Below, piece by piece: positions 29,618-38,405 of a stretch of DNA of 64,000 nt. Origin of the DNA: Mycobacterium colombiense CECT 3035 (GTDB lineage Bacteria; Actinomycetota; Actinomycetes; Mycobacteriales; Mycobacteriaceae); contig NZ_CP020821.1 in assembly GCF_002105755.1 (NCBI RefSeq), positions 4,216,001 through 4,280,000 of the forward strand. Reading direction: 5' to 3'. The notes below the pieces were generated by a model. The model worked only from the letters and a program-made list of their open reading frames with translations, searched no databases and was not told the origin of the DNA. The position numbers and the translations under genes are program-made. The first letter of the stretch is position 1; every line of letters begins with the position of its first letter.

Positions 29618-30277
29618 CTAACCGCCTGTGCGGCAGCTGATCTCCATGCTGTCGCTGTCGCGAACCTGGAAGTTGAAGCTCACGTAGCCGTTCTCGGGGT
29701 TGCGCACCCGGTCCAGATAGGGCGCCATGTCGGCCGAGCTGGCGTTGTCGGCGATGACCAGCACGCCGGGTGACAGGCGCGGTTCCAGCAGCTCGAGCAC
29801 GGGTAGGTACAGGTCCTTCCAGCCGTCGAGCAAGACGAAATCGACCGGCCCCGCCACGTCCGACAGCGTGGACAGCGCGTCGCCCTCCAGGATGGTGATG
29901 ACGTCGTTCAGGCCGGTCTCGGCGAACGTCTGCTTGGCCGCGGCGATCTTCGTCTCGCTGAGTTCGGTGGTCACCACCCGGCCGGCGCCGTTGTCGCGTA
30001 CCGCGGCGGCCAGGTGCACCGCGGAAATGCCGAACGACATGCCGAATTCGACGATGGTCGCCGGGCGGGTGGCGCGCACCAGTGAATACAGCAGCCGGCC
30101 TGCTTCCGGCGTCACCGGGATGTAGAACTCGCTCATCGCCTCGGCCCGCTCCTGCGCGGTCATCGGCCGATCGAACGTTCCGCGCCGCTCGCGCAGCAGT
30201 GACATCTGGTTTTTCGACTCGGCGTACATGCGCTCGAGCGTCGCGGCGACCCGGGGATCCTGCAGCGTTGTGGTCAT
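29618..30277 (-). CDS. Class I SAM-dependent methyltransferase (O-methyltransferase-like)
   Basis: 219 residues. SAM-binding motif I is IVEFGMSFGISAVHLAAAV, with the acidic ligand in VVTTELSETKIAAAKQTF, then DALSTLSD and the post-motif FVLLDGWKDLYLPVLELLEPRLSPGVLVIADNAS. This resembles catechol-type O-methyltransferases (motif LLDG-K). Convergent with the acyltransferase (2-bp gap). Substrate unknown; transcription starts just upstream of the M-box leader on the other strand. Confidence 0.85.
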   Translation of the reverse strand: MTTTLQDPRVAATLERMYAESKNQMSLLRERRGTFDRPMTAQERAEAMSEFYIPVTPEAGRLLYSLVRATRPATIVEFGMSFGISAVHLAAAVRDNGAGRVVTTELSETKIAAAKQTFAETGLNDVITILEGDALSTLSDVAGPVDFVLLDGWKDLYLPVLELLEPRLSPGVLVIADNASSADMAPYLDRVRNPENGYVSFNFQVRDSDSMEISCRTGG

Positions 30278-30351
30278 GGCATCGAGCCTAGGCGGGCCGC
30301 CTGGCCGGGCGCTGGGAGTGCGGGGCGGGGCGTCAAGGATGCGTTAAGCGT

Positions 30352-30381
30352 TTGACGCGCCCGCAACCGCGGTGTCACTAT
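30352..30381 (+). promoter_or_regulatory. Probable promoter of the M-box transcript
   Basis: TTGACG (30352-30357) and CACTAT (30376-30381) separated by 18 bp, ending 13 bp before the riboswitch core. The -35 element is good; the -10 match is partial. Confidence 0.45.
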
Positions 30382-30393
30382 GGACCCCGCAAG

Positions 30394-30566
30394 CACCTCG
30401 GTAGGTGAGGCGTCTGCATGGATACAGGCCACTGACCCCGAACGTCGAGAGACGCCCCGGGTCAGGACAGCTCTTCCCGGACCCAAGGGTTGAGCCCAAG
30501 TGGCTTCCGGAGACCATCGGTGGCGTCCGGATACGCCGTGCAGTGCCGAAGCTCCGACGAGAGGGG
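30394..30566 (+). promoter_or_regulatory. M-box (ykoK) magnesium riboswitch
   Basis: The leader contains the conserved blocks of the M-box RNA in order: CTCGGTAGGTGAGGCGTCTG, CATGGATACAG, CACTGACCC, GTCGAGAGACGCC with CGGGTCAG, AAGTGGCTTCCGGAGACC, ATACGCCGTGCAGTGCC and GAAGCTCCGACGAGAGG. The first and last blocks pair to close the aptamer and the L4/L5-type elements are recognisable. In this class high Mg2+ compacts the RNA and turns off downstream genes. It lies 0.25 kb upstream of a 71-aa ORF and 0.6 kb upstream of an Nramp-like transporter gene on the same strand. Confidence 0.88.
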
Positions 30567-30569
30567 TGC

Positions 30570-30593
30570 GACCCGCGGCATGTGTCGCGGGTC
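30570..30593 (+). terminator. Hairpin just after the M-box, candidate expression platform
   Basis: Perfect 8-bp GC-rich stem (GACCCGCG/CGCGGGTC) with an 8-nt loop, starting 4 nt after the aptamer. Only a weak pyrimidine-rich tract (ATTCCTGCCTCTTTCG) follows, so it could be a mycobacterial U-poor terminator or part of a Rho-dependent switch. Confidence 0.45.
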
Positions 30594-30666
30594 ATTCCTG
30601 CCTCTTTCGTTCAGGTGAATGTGGTGACACCCGCGTGTGTCTTGGCCGTGAGGAGGTGAGGGCGAG

Positions 30667-30741
30667 ATGAGTCCCGGCGATAGTCCCTATCCGAAATCCG
30701 TCTTGTCCCGATCCGGTTCCGGCGTTTCTTTCACCGCCTGA
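30667..30741 (+). CDS. Possible 24-codon leader ORF in the M-box transcript
   Basis: ATG 30667 preceded by AGGAGG (10 nt spacing) opens a 24-codon ORF reading MSPGDSPYPKSVLSRSGSG and ending at TGA 30739. The Shine-Dalgarno sequence lies at the end of a still smaller GTG ORF (30615-30659, 14 codons, VNVVTPACVLAVRR). Both fall between the riboswitch and the 71-aa ORF. Several prolines occur early. Coding is plausible only because of the good ribosome site; nothing else supports it. Confidence 0.3.
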   Translation: MSPGDSPYPKSVLSRSGSGVSFTA

Positions 30742-30810
30742 CCTCTCCTGTGCTGTGCGGCTGACAGGCCGTGCCGATGCCGATCGGGCCTCCGTCAGGA
30801 GAAGAAGCTC

Positions 30811-31026
30811 ATGGCTTTTGTTATCACGCACCGTTTTTCCACCGCCTCCCGGCTGCGCGGCCGCTCGATGCTGCGCGCAGGCCGGTTGTTGGCCAACAGG
30901 TTTCACCTGCAGGCGAGCCTGACCCCGCAGGAGCGGGCCAACCTGTACGTGTCCAGGATGCCAATCGCGATGGTCACCGCGTCGCTGGGTGGCCACGCTT
31001 CGGGCTCGGACAGCAGCCACCGTTGA
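30811..31026 (+). CDS. Small basic protein under M-box control
   Basis: 71-residue protein starting MAFVITHRFSTASRLRGRS, with a basic N-terminal half and the stretch LTPQERANLYVSRMPIAMVTASLGGHA. AGGAGAAG lies upstream of ATG 30811. No transmembrane segment or known domain. First good ORF of the riboswitch transcript, 114 bp before the Nramp-like gene. A small protein (Rv1535) follows an M-box in M. tuberculosis; this may be the same family but I could not compare sequences. Function unknown; possibly related to Mg2+ limitation. Confidence 0.68.
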   Translation: MAFVITHRFSTASRLRGRSMLRAGRLLANRFHLQASLTPQERANLYVSRMPIAMVTASLGGHASGSDSSHR

Positions 31027-31140
31027 TCCACGCCCTCGGCGACGGGCGGCACGGCGCCGCCCGTCGCCGGGGCGCGTTGAGTGCCGCGACAACCACCGCG
31101 TCACCGCGAGGTGAGAAGCGTTCGAGATAGCGAGGATTCG

Positions 31141-32940
31141 ATGACTTCGATCGACACCGGCGGCGGCCGCCGCGACTCGAGGTTCGCCGCCGCGCCGCAA
31201 GACGCACGCCGCGAGGCGCAAAGCCCGACGGTGCTGGATTCCGCGCACGTCGGCGACATCGTCGGCGCGTTCGGGCGGATCCGGCGCGACGGGGACGGCG
31301 GCTACGGGGCGTTCATTGGACGTTGGCGCCGGCTGCGCACGCTGGCTGTCATCACCGGTCCCGGGTTGATCGTCATGGTGGGCGACAACGACGCCGGTGG
31401 CGTCGCGACCTACGCGCAGGCCGGCCAGAACTACGGCATGGGCCTGTTGTGGACGCTGGCACTGCTGATTCCGGTGCTGTACGTCAACCAGGAGATGGTG
31501 CTGCGGCTCGGTGCGGTGGCCCGGGTTGGCCACGCGCGCTTGATCTTCGAGCGGTTCGGCAAATTCTGGGGTGCGTTCAGCGTCGGTGATCTGCTGGTCC
31601 TGAACGCCTTGACGATCGTGACCGAATTCATCGGCGTCTCACTGGCGCTCGGGTTCCTGGGTTGCCCGAGGATCGTCGCCGTCCCCGCCGCGGCCGTGCT
31701 GCTGTTCGCGGTGGTGGCGGGCGGGTCGTTCCGCCGCTGGGAGCGGCTGATGTTCCTGCTGATCGCGGTGAACGTGCTGATTTTCCCGATGGTGTGGCTG
31801 GTCCACCCGGCCCCGAAAGCGGCGATGGCGGGCCTGATCCCGCAGTTCCCGGGTGGGCTCAACTCGACGGTGCTGCTGCTGGTGGTCGCGATCGTGGGCA
31901 CCACGGTCGCGCCGTGGCAGCTGTTCTTCCAGCAGTCCAATGTGGTGGACAAGCGCATCACCGCCCGCTGGATCCCTTACGGCCGAGCGGATTTGGCGAT
32001 CGGGATCGTCGTGGTCATGGTCGGCGCGACCGCGTTGATGGCCGTGGCGGCGTTCGGGTTGACCGGCACGGCCGATGCGGGTCACTTCACCGACGCGGGC
32101 GCGGTCGCCTCGGGACTGGCGAAGCACTCGGGCGGCGCGCTCGGCGTGCTGTTCGCGATCATCCTGCTGGACGCGTCGCTGATCGGCGCCAACGCCGTAG
32201 GCCTGGCGACCACCTATGCGGTCGGCGATGCGATGGGCAAGCGGCACTCGTTGCATTGGAAGATCAGCGAGGCCCCGCTGTTCTACGGTGGCTACGCGAT
32301 ACTGCTCGGGGTTTCGGCGGCGGTCTCCTTCAGCCCCGACCACATCCTGGGCCTGGTGACGCAGGGCGTCCAGGCGCTCGCCGGCGTTCTGCTTCCCTCG
32401 GCCACCGTCTTTCTGGTGCTGCTGTGCAACGACCGGGCGGTCCTGGGACCGTGGGTGAACACCGTGCGGCAGAACATCATTGCGTGGACCATCGTGTGGT
32501 GTCTGGTGCTGCTGTCGCTGGCGTTGACGGCCGCGACATTCTTCCCGGACCTGTCCACCGCCACGCTCGAGGAGGGCCTTGCCGGCGGAGCGGTGCTCGG
32601 CGTCGTCGTCGGCGCGGTGCTGATCATCGCCGGCCGGCGGCGCCGCAACCTGACCGATGCCGAAGCCATCGTGCGGACGCTCGGCGGCGGCCTGGATCCG
32701 GAGGAGGTCGACGAACTCGACGAGGCCTCGTCGCTGACGCGTGCCGAGCGGCGGGCGGTACGTCTCCAGGACCGGGCCGGCTGGCAGACCCCCAACCTCG
32801 CGTTGCTCGATCGGCCGGCGATGTCGCCGATGCGCAGGGCGGGGCTGTTCACCCTGCGGGGCTACCTGGTGGTGGCCGTCGCCTTCGTCATCATCAAGAT
32901 CGTGCAGGCCGGCGTGGTCGGGCCGGCCGCCTCATTGTGA
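31141..32940 (+). CDS. Nramp (SLC11)-family transporter with noncanonical metal site; candidate Mg2+ importer
   Basis: 599 residues: ~60-residue soluble N-terminus, about 11 transmembrane helices, and a ~70-residue soluble region before a last C-terminal helix. The fold is recognisable from GPGLIVMVGDNDAGGVATYAQ (TM1) and VVAIVGTTVAPWQLFFQQ (TM6). The canonical metal ligands DPGN and MPHN are D84-A-G-G87 and A257-P-W-Q260, so the Asp is kept but the Asn and the soft Met ligand are lost. Loss of the Met is a feature reported for Nramp-related magnesium transporters. Being downstream of an M-box fits Mg2+ rather than Mn2+/Fe2+ uptake (inference). ATG 31141 chosen; it overlaps the convergent quinone reductase gene by 9 nt. 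Confidence 0.85.
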   Translation: MTSIDTGGGRRDSRFAAAPQDARREAQSPTVLDSAHVGDIVGAFGRIRRDGDGGYGAFIGRWRRLRTLAVITGPGLIVMVGDNDAGGVATYAQAGQNYGMGLLWTLALLIPVLYVNQEMVLRLGAVARVGHARLIFERFGKFWGAFSVGDLLVLNALTIVTEFIGVSLALGFLGCPRIVAVPAAAVLLFAVVAGGSFRRWERLMFLLIAVNVLIFPMVWLVHPAPKAAMAGLIPQFPGGLNSTVLLLVVAIVGTTVAPWQLFFQQSNVVDKRITARWIPYGRADLAIGIVVVMVGATALMAVAAFGLTGTADAGHFTDAGAVASGLAKHSGGALGVLFAIILLDASLIGANAVGLATTYAVGDAMGKRHSLHWKISEAPLFYGGYAILLGVSAAVSFSPDHILGLVTQGVQALAGVLLPSATVFLVLLCNDRAVLGPWVNTVRQNIIAWTIVWCLVLLSLALTAATFFPDLSTATLEEGLAGGAVLGVVVGAVLIIAGRRRRNLTDAEAIVRTLGGGLDPEEVDELDEASSLTRAERRAVRLQDRAGWQTPNLALLDRPAMSPMRRAGLFTLRGYLVVAVAFVIIKIVQAGVVGPAASL

Positions 32941-33876
32941 GTTAGTGGGCAGCAGAACGATTTTCCCGTGGGTGTGCCGCTGCTCGAGCTCGGCATACGC
33001 GTCGGCCACCCGGTCCAGCGGGTACGTCGCGGCGATGTCGAACTCGACGGCGCCGGAAACGATCAGGTCGGCCATCTCGGCGAGCACCTCGGGCGTCGAG
33101 GCCTCCATGCTGCCCTCGGTCTTGGCGCCCACTTCGCCCGCCTTCTGGAACGAGATGATGGTGTCGATCCGCTCGGGCGCCACGCCGAGATCGACGGCGA
33201 GCTGGACGTAGTCCGGGCCGAACAGGTCGATGAATGCGTCGATGCCATCGGGCGCCGCCTCGCGCAGCCGCCCGGCCAGCCCGTCACCGTAGGCGATCGG
33301 AATGACGCCGTGCGCGCGCAGCCAGTCGGCGTTGCCCGGCCCGGCGATGCCGAGCACCCGCGCCTCGCGCAGCACCAGCAGCTGCACGACCAGGCTGCCC
33401 ACCCCACCCGCGGCGGCCGACACGGCGACCGTCTCACCCGGTTGCGGCGCGACGGCACGGACGGCCGCGTAGGCGGTCGCCCCGACGACGTACAGCGAAC
33501 CCGCTGCCTCCCAACCGAGTTGGGCCGGTTTGCGGATCAACTGGTTCACCGGAACCGCGGTGTGGGTGGCGTGGCTGGACCGGCGCAGGCTGAAGCCGAG
33601 GACTTCGTCGCCGACGGAGAACTCGGTGACCCCGGGTCCCACGGCGGTGACGACGCCGGCCAGGTCGCTGCCCTGCCCGGAGGGGAAGGTGGCCGGGAAC
33701 ATCTCGTGCATCGCCCCGACGCGGATGCCGGCCTCGCCCGGGTTTATCCCGGCGGCCCGCACCTCGACGACCACCTCACCGGGCCCGGCGGCGGGCATCT
33801 CGATGTCGGCGACGTACAACACCTCGCGTCCCCCGTAACGGTCGAACCGTACTGCGCGCGCCGCTGCAGCCGTCAT
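32932..33876 (-). CDS. Zinc-independent quinone oxidoreductase-like MDR protein
   Basis: 314-residue medium-chain reductase of the QOR group starting at ATG 33876 behind GGAAGGAGATC. It shows VRFDRYGGREVL, the GQGSDLAGVVTAVGPGV segment, AAAGGVGSLVVQLL nucleotide-binding motif and the terminal THGKIVLLP. It has no structural zinc cysteines. Probably an NADPH-dependent reductase of quinones or enones. The longer frame to 33960 would add residues without family support. Confidence 0.85.
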   Translation of the reverse strand: MTAAAARAVRFDRYGGREVLYVADIEMPAAGPGEVVVEVRAAGINPGEAGIRVGAMHEMFPATFPSGQGSDLAGVVTAVGPGVTEFSVGDEVLGFSLRRSSHATHTAVPVNQLIRKPAQLGWEAAGSLYVVGATAYAAVRAVAPQPGETVAVSAAAGGVGSLVVQLLVLREARVLGIAGPGNADWLRAHGVIPIAYGDGLAGRLREAAPDGIDAFIDLFGPDYVQLAVDLGVAPERIDTIISFQKAGEVGAKTEGSMEASTPEVLAEMADLIVSGAVEFDIAATYPLDRVADAYAELEQRHTHGKIVLLPTNSQ

Positions 33877-34057
33877 GCCGATCTCCTTCCGCGCGAGGAT
33901 GCCCGTACCCACGCCAGCATAGGCACGCGAAGTGCTACCCGCCGGGCGCCCAGTGGGCATATCTTCGTAGCAAAGCCTGTTTCACAACAGCATTTCACCG
34001 GCGGCGTCGGGAGCCGCGGTGAAAGCCGGATACCGATGACACGTGGAAGGAACATGC

Positions 34058-34669
34058 GTGGAAGTTGATCGGATCGGCATCGCCGGCTGGGCCGTCGCCA
34101 TCGTGGTGGCCGGCGCCGCGAGCACAGCCTGTGGCAGCGAGAACAAGGCCGGGCCCCCGGCCGCGTCGAGCACCGCCGCCTCGACCAGTTCGGGCGTGGT
34201 CACCGGACCACCCTCGGCACAACCCTCGGATTACGGCTTCTTGCTGATCAAGTCGAACGACGTGGGCGGCGGTCTGACCGCCCCGCAGTCGCCCATGATC
34301 AACCCCAACAACGCGCCCGGGGTCGCCCAGCTGTTCGCCAACGCCGACAGCAGCCGGCGGCTGTGGGACACCATCACGGTCGCCGCGGATCCGCCGGCGG
34401 CGGCAGCCGAATTGGCTTCCACCCAAGGCGGTTACAACGGCAAGGTGACCGGGAGTTGGCAGCCGCTCGCCGTCGGCGCCAATGGGGTGACCATCTCGGG
34501 CACGTCGCCGGACAACTCCCAGGCGATGACGGTGCTGGCCTTCACCGAGGGCAGGGCGCTGGTCACCCTGGAGTTCGACAGCGCGCCGACCGACCCGATC
34601 GATCCGGCCCTGGCCCTCGACGTCGCTCGCAAGCAGGACGCCGCGGTCAAGGCCGGGCTGCCGGGCTAG
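34058..34669 (+). CDS. Secreted lipoprotein, family unclear
   Basis: 203 residues from GTG 34058 (GGAAGGAAC 7 nt upstream). The N-terminus is a signal peptide (GWAVAIVVAGAASTACGS) with a lipobox-like STAC, so Cys26 or so is probably lipidated. A Ser/Ala/Pro-rich linker follows, then a compact domain (YGFLLIKSNDVGGGLTAPQ, TVLAFTEGRALVTLEFDS) reminiscent of mycobacterial sensor-type lipoproteins, but no family is assigned. Exported and attached to the cell envelope. Convergent with car (11-bp gap). Confidence 0.75.
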   Translation: MEVDRIGIAGWAVAIVVAGAASTACGSENKAGPPAASSTAASTSSGVVTGPPSAQPSDYGFLLIKSNDVGGGLTAPQSPMINPNNAPGVAQLFANADSSRRLWDTITVAADPPAAAAELASTQGGYNGKVTGSWQPLAVGANGVTISGTSPDNSQAMTVLAFTEGRALVTLEFDSAPTDPIDPALALDVARKQDAAVKAGLPG

Positions 34670-34680
34670 CCCGGTGGCTG

Positions 34681-37600
34681 TCACACCAACCCCAGCAGGC
34701 GCAGATCAGCGACGTACTTGTCGATCAGGGCGGCCGACAGATGCGGGATGTCTTCGGCCGCACCGATTTTAGCCTCCCGCACGGCGCTGCGGAACACGTC
34801 GGTGGGGGCTGGGGCGCCGCGCAGCGGCGTCTCCGGTTTCCGGTAGGCATCCAGCAACGGCAGCACCGAATGCTGGCGCTGCTTGTCGGGCAAGGCACGA
34901 AGGGCGGTCGTGAACCGGCTCAACCACTCGTCGTAGTCGTCGATGCGCCGGATGTCGTGCCCGCCCGCGATCAGCCAGTCGACGAACACATCGAGCGAGA
35001 TGCCATCGTCGTGCGGGTTCATCACGTCGAAGGACCGATAGGCACCGGAATCCTGGGCGGCCGTGGCGATCTGCTCGCCCAGCGTGGTCACCGCTTCGGC
35101 CACGAAGTCGGCGGGCAGCCCGTCGTAATGGGCGATCGCCCGGTTTCCCCGCGGGTCGGTCTGGTAGAAGGAGCCCGGTGCGATTCCGGTGGTGAGCAAG
35201 CTGAAGATCAAGCGGGTGAACGCATCTGGAACGTTCAGCTGTCCGGCGTACCGGCTGTGCGCCAGGATCATGTCGGACCGGAAGACCGCGACCGGCAGGC
35301 CGCACAGGTCGTGTGCCTCGCGCAGCAGCACTTCGCCGGCCCACTTGCTGTTCGCGTAGCCGTTCGCATAGCCGCCATCGACCGGCCGCAGCGCGCTGAC
35401 GGTGCGGATGTCGCCGTCCTCGGCGAACGCGGCCGGATCGACCGACAGGGCCACCGCGACGGTCGACATGTACGTGACGGGTTTGATCCGTGTCGTGATC
35501 GCCAGGCGGATCAACTCGGCGGTGCCCACCACGTTAGGGCCGAACAGCTGGTCGTAGGGCAACACGTGGTTGACGAGCGCGGCCGGATGCACGATCAGAT
35601 CCACGCTTTGCGCGAGGCGCTCCCAGGTGCCTTGCTGGAGGCCGAGATTCGGCTCACCGATATCGCCGACGATGACCTCGAGGTGGTCGGCGGCCAGGGT
35701 GCGGAATCGCTCAAGCAACTGCGGATCACCGCTGTCGAACACGGATTCCAGTCGTTTGGCGGCCGCGGCGGCATCCGCGGCACGGATGATGGAGATGAGC
35801 TTTCCGCCGGTCTCGGCGAGCCGTTCGAGCCACTCCAGGATCAGGAAGCGGCCGAGGTAGCCGTTGGCGCCGGTGAGCAGGACGGTGTGCGGCGTGCCGG
35901 TCGCGCGTGGCAGCGCCGGGGCCTCGGCCAAAGTGGTGGCGTCGATGAACTTGTCCAGGGTGAGGTCCGCGGCGCGGACCTGCGTCGCGCCCCGGCCGTG
36001 CACGGTGGCGAAGGTCGGCCGCCGAGACCCCGATGCGCGTTCGGATTCAACGTATTCCGCGAGCTGGCCCAGGTCGGTTGCCGGGCCGGTGATCATACCC
36101 ACGGGCACCTCGACGTCGAAGATGTCGCGCAGCAGGTTGGAGAAGGTCAGCGCCGAGAGAGAGTCGCCGCCAAGCTCGATGAACAGCGCGTCGGGCGCGG
36201 GTGGCCCGCCGGCCAAGCCGAGCAGCGCCTCGGCGGCGCGCGTGAGGGTGAAGATCACCGGGTGGTCGGCCGCCCCTTCACGCAGGGCGCGCAATTCGGT
36301 GACCCGACTTTCGGCCAGGTCCGCGTACAGCTGTTCAAGCCGCGCGCCGTAATGCTCTTTGAGCTTGGGCCGCAGCAACTTTCCCACGCCGGAGAGCAGG
36401 CCGTTGTCCTCGCTGAACGGCTCCGTCTCGACCACGAAGTCGACGGGCACCTCGTAGGACTGCAGTTCGGCGAGTTTGGCCGCCTGGCGCAGGGATTCGC
36501 CCAGGGCGGACTTCAGGCCGCCGGGGTCGCCGGCGTACTTCTGTGCGGCGTCGTCGGTCGGGACGACAACGGCCAGCAGGTAGGGCCGTTCACTGTTGCC
36601 GTAGACGAAGATCTGGCGCACCAGGGCCGCGCTGGAGAAGACCGCCTCCAGGCGTGCCACGGCGACGAACTCGCCCTGGGCCAACTTCAGCACGTTGTTG
36701 CGGCGGTCGACGTAGGCAAGCCGGCTGGGCTCCAGCTCCGCCATCACGTCACCGGTGCGGTAGTAGCCCTCGGGATCGAACGCGTTGGCGGTGACATCGG
36801 GCCGCTTGAAGTAACCCGGCGTGGCCGTCAGCGACTTCACCAGCAATTCGCCTCGCGGATAAGGCTTGTCGGTGAGGAAGTAGCCCAACTCGGGAACGTC
36901 GATGAGCTTGTAGTCCAGCACCGGCGGTTGGGTGATCAGGCCGTCCTTGGTTACCATGCCGACTTCGGTCAGGCCGTAGCCGTCGAGAACGTGGACGCTC
37001 AAACATGTTTCGATGAAGCTGCGCATCTCGGCCGCCAGCGGCGCCGTGCCGCAGAAGGCGGTCACGATGCGTCCACCGAGGACCTGCTCGCGCAGCTCGG
37101 CCTGCGCCCGCGCCTGCGCCGTGGCGGTGTCGGTGCCCGCAACCTCGAATCGATCGACCGCACTCTGGTAGCGCTGGTACAGCATCTCGGCCACCCGTGG
37201 CACCAGTCCCATTTCGGTGGGGCGCACCAGGTTCCAGTCGTCGAACAAGGTGGACAGATCGCTTTCCGGGACGAAGTAACTGGTGCCGCCCGCCTGGAAC
37301 GCCGTCGACAGCGGTATCCGGCCGCCCAGATGATTCAGGGGCATGAAATTCACGTTGATCACCGGTGTGTCGGCGAAGTCGGGCATCAGTTCGGTGGTCC
37401 ACAGCCGGCACAGCATCCGCTCGGTGTACATGGCGCCCTTGGGCAATCCGGTGCTGCCGGACGTGTACATGATCATGGCCAGCCGCTCGTCGGTGTCGCC
37501 GGTGAACATCGGCTCCGGCGGCAGGGTCCGCCCGCGCTCGATCACGTCGCCGAGGGTCTCGACGGTGACCGCGATGCCGGCGCCCGCCAGCTTCGACCGC

Positions 37601-38262
37601 GCCCGATCGACAGCCTCGCGTTGCTCATCAACCTCGGGCCGGTAGTCGAAGACCACGACACGCCGCAACGACGAGCTACCCAGCGCCGCTTCGACGGCCA
37701 GGTCGAGGTAACCGACGCCGGCGGCCAACGTGGACGGCTCGACCTCCTCCACGATCGGCCTCAGCCGCGAGGCCGTCGCGTTGTGCTGCAGCGGCACGGC
37801 CACCAGGCCCAGGTAGGCGCAGACCAGATCGATGGTGAGGTATTCGGCGCTGGCGAAACCCACGGTGGCGACGACGTCGCCGGGCGCAACGGGATTGGTG
37901 GCGTCGTGTCGCCATGCGCCGGCGATGGCGCGGACGTTGGCCCACAGTTCGCGGTAGGTCATGGTGTCGAACCGGGGCAGCAGTTGTGCGCTCGTTCGGC
38001 CGGTGGCGGCATCGGTGGTCAGCGAGCGTGCCCGCCAGCCCAGCGCGGGGCGATCGGCGTAGCCCTCGGCGAAGATTTCCAGGATCTGTGGCAGCCGAAG
38101 GCCGGGTTCGCGCGCCGCGAGCTGCAGGGCGGAATCGGGTTTGGTGGTACGGAACTCCTCGTCGCGGGCGTCCAAGTCGCGGATGCGGTCGGCTACCTGT
38201 TGGCGCGCCGCGCTGATCGGGCCTGTGGAGCTAACTTTCGCGCGCTTCGCGTCATCGGTCAT
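34681..38262 (-). CDS. car: Carboxylic acid reductase (adenylation-PCP-reductase)
   Basis: 1193 residues, the usual size of mycobacterial/nocardial CARs. Adenylation domain (~1-640) with [36 protein letters not shown] and [12 protein letters not shown]; peptidyl-carrier domain with [11 protein letters not shown] (phosphopantetheine Ser near residue 698); reductase domain from ~745 with [22 protein letters not shown] and the [13 protein letters not shown] catalytic Tyr-Lys region. It reduces carboxylic acids to aldehydes using ATP and NADPH and needs a phosphopantetheinyl transferase, none of which is in the window. No aldehyde-using gene is adjacent. In M. tuberculosis the Rv0111-Rv0116c interval holds other genes, so car is accessory here. 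Confidence 0.93.
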   Translation of the reverse strand: MTDDAKRAKVSSTGPISAARQQVADRIRDLDARDEEFRTTKPDSALQLAAREPGLRLPQILEIFAEGYADRPALGWRARSLTTDAATGRTSAQLLPRFDTMTYRELWANVRAIAGAWRHDATNPVAPGDVVATVGFASAEYLTIDLVCAYLGLVAVPLQHNATASRLRPIVEEVEPSTLAAGVGYLDLAVEAALGSSSLRRVVVFDYRPEVDEQREAVDRARSKLAGAGIAVTVETLGDVIERGRTLPPEPMFTGDTDERLAMIMYTSGSTGLPKGAMYTERMLCRLWTTELMPDFADTPVINVNFMPLNHLGGRIPLSTAFQAGGTSYFVPESDLSTLFDDWNLVRPTEMGLVPRVAEMLYQRYQSAVDRFEVAGTDTATAQARAQAELREQVLGGRIVTAFCGTAPLAAEMRSFIETCLSVHVLDGYGLTEVGMVTKDGLITQPPVLDYKLIDVPELGYFLTDKPYPRGELLVKSLTATPGYFKRPDVTANAFDPEGYYRTGDVMAELEPSRLAYVDRRNNVLKLAQGEFVAVARLEAVFSSAALVRQIFVYGNSERPYLLAVVVPTDDAAQKYAGDPGGLKSALGESLRQAAKLAELQSYEVPVDFVVETEPFSEDNGLLSGVGKLLRPKLKEHYGARLEQLYADLAESRVTELRALREGAADHPVIFTLTRAAEALLGLAGGPPAPDALFIELGGDSLSALTFSNLLRDIFDVEVPVGMITGPATDLGQLAEYVESERASGSRRPTFATVHGRGATQVRAADLTLDKFIDATTLAEAPALPRATGTPHTVLLTGANGYLGRFLILEWLERLAETGGKLISIIRAADAAAAAKRLESVFDSGDPQLLERFRTLAADHLEVIVGDIGEPNLGLQQGTWERLAQSVDLIVHPAALVNHVLPYDQLFGPNVVGTAELIRLAITTRIKPVTYMSTVAVALSVDPAAFAEDGDIRTVSALRPVDGGYANGYANSKWAGEVLLREAHDLCGLPVAVFRSDMILAHSRYAGQLNVPDAFTRLIFSLLTTGIAPGSFYQTDPRGNRAIAHYDGLPADFVAEAVTTLGEQIATAAQDSGAYRSFDVMNPHDDGISLDVFVDWLIAGGHDIRRIDDYDEWLSRFTTALRALPDKQRQHSVLPLLDAYRKPETPLRGAPAPTDVFRSAVREAKIGAAEDIPHLSAALIDKYVADLRLLGLV

Positions 38263-38405
38263 GGCCCGCCTCTCGTTCAGATCAGTCGTCTACCTGAACG
38301 AACCCCCGCGGGCCACACTTCCGTTCAATGCTTGTGACGGTCGTCACACCGCGGCGTAGACGCGCTCCGAGTCGCGCGGAAGCGCCGCGGACGCGTCGTT
38401 GGCGC

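Noticed and set aside
34363..38337. 1324-codon open frame on the plus strand opposite car
   Set aside because: Gly/Arg/Gln-rich antisense shadow of the high-GC car gene; no domain, and car itself has full family motifs.
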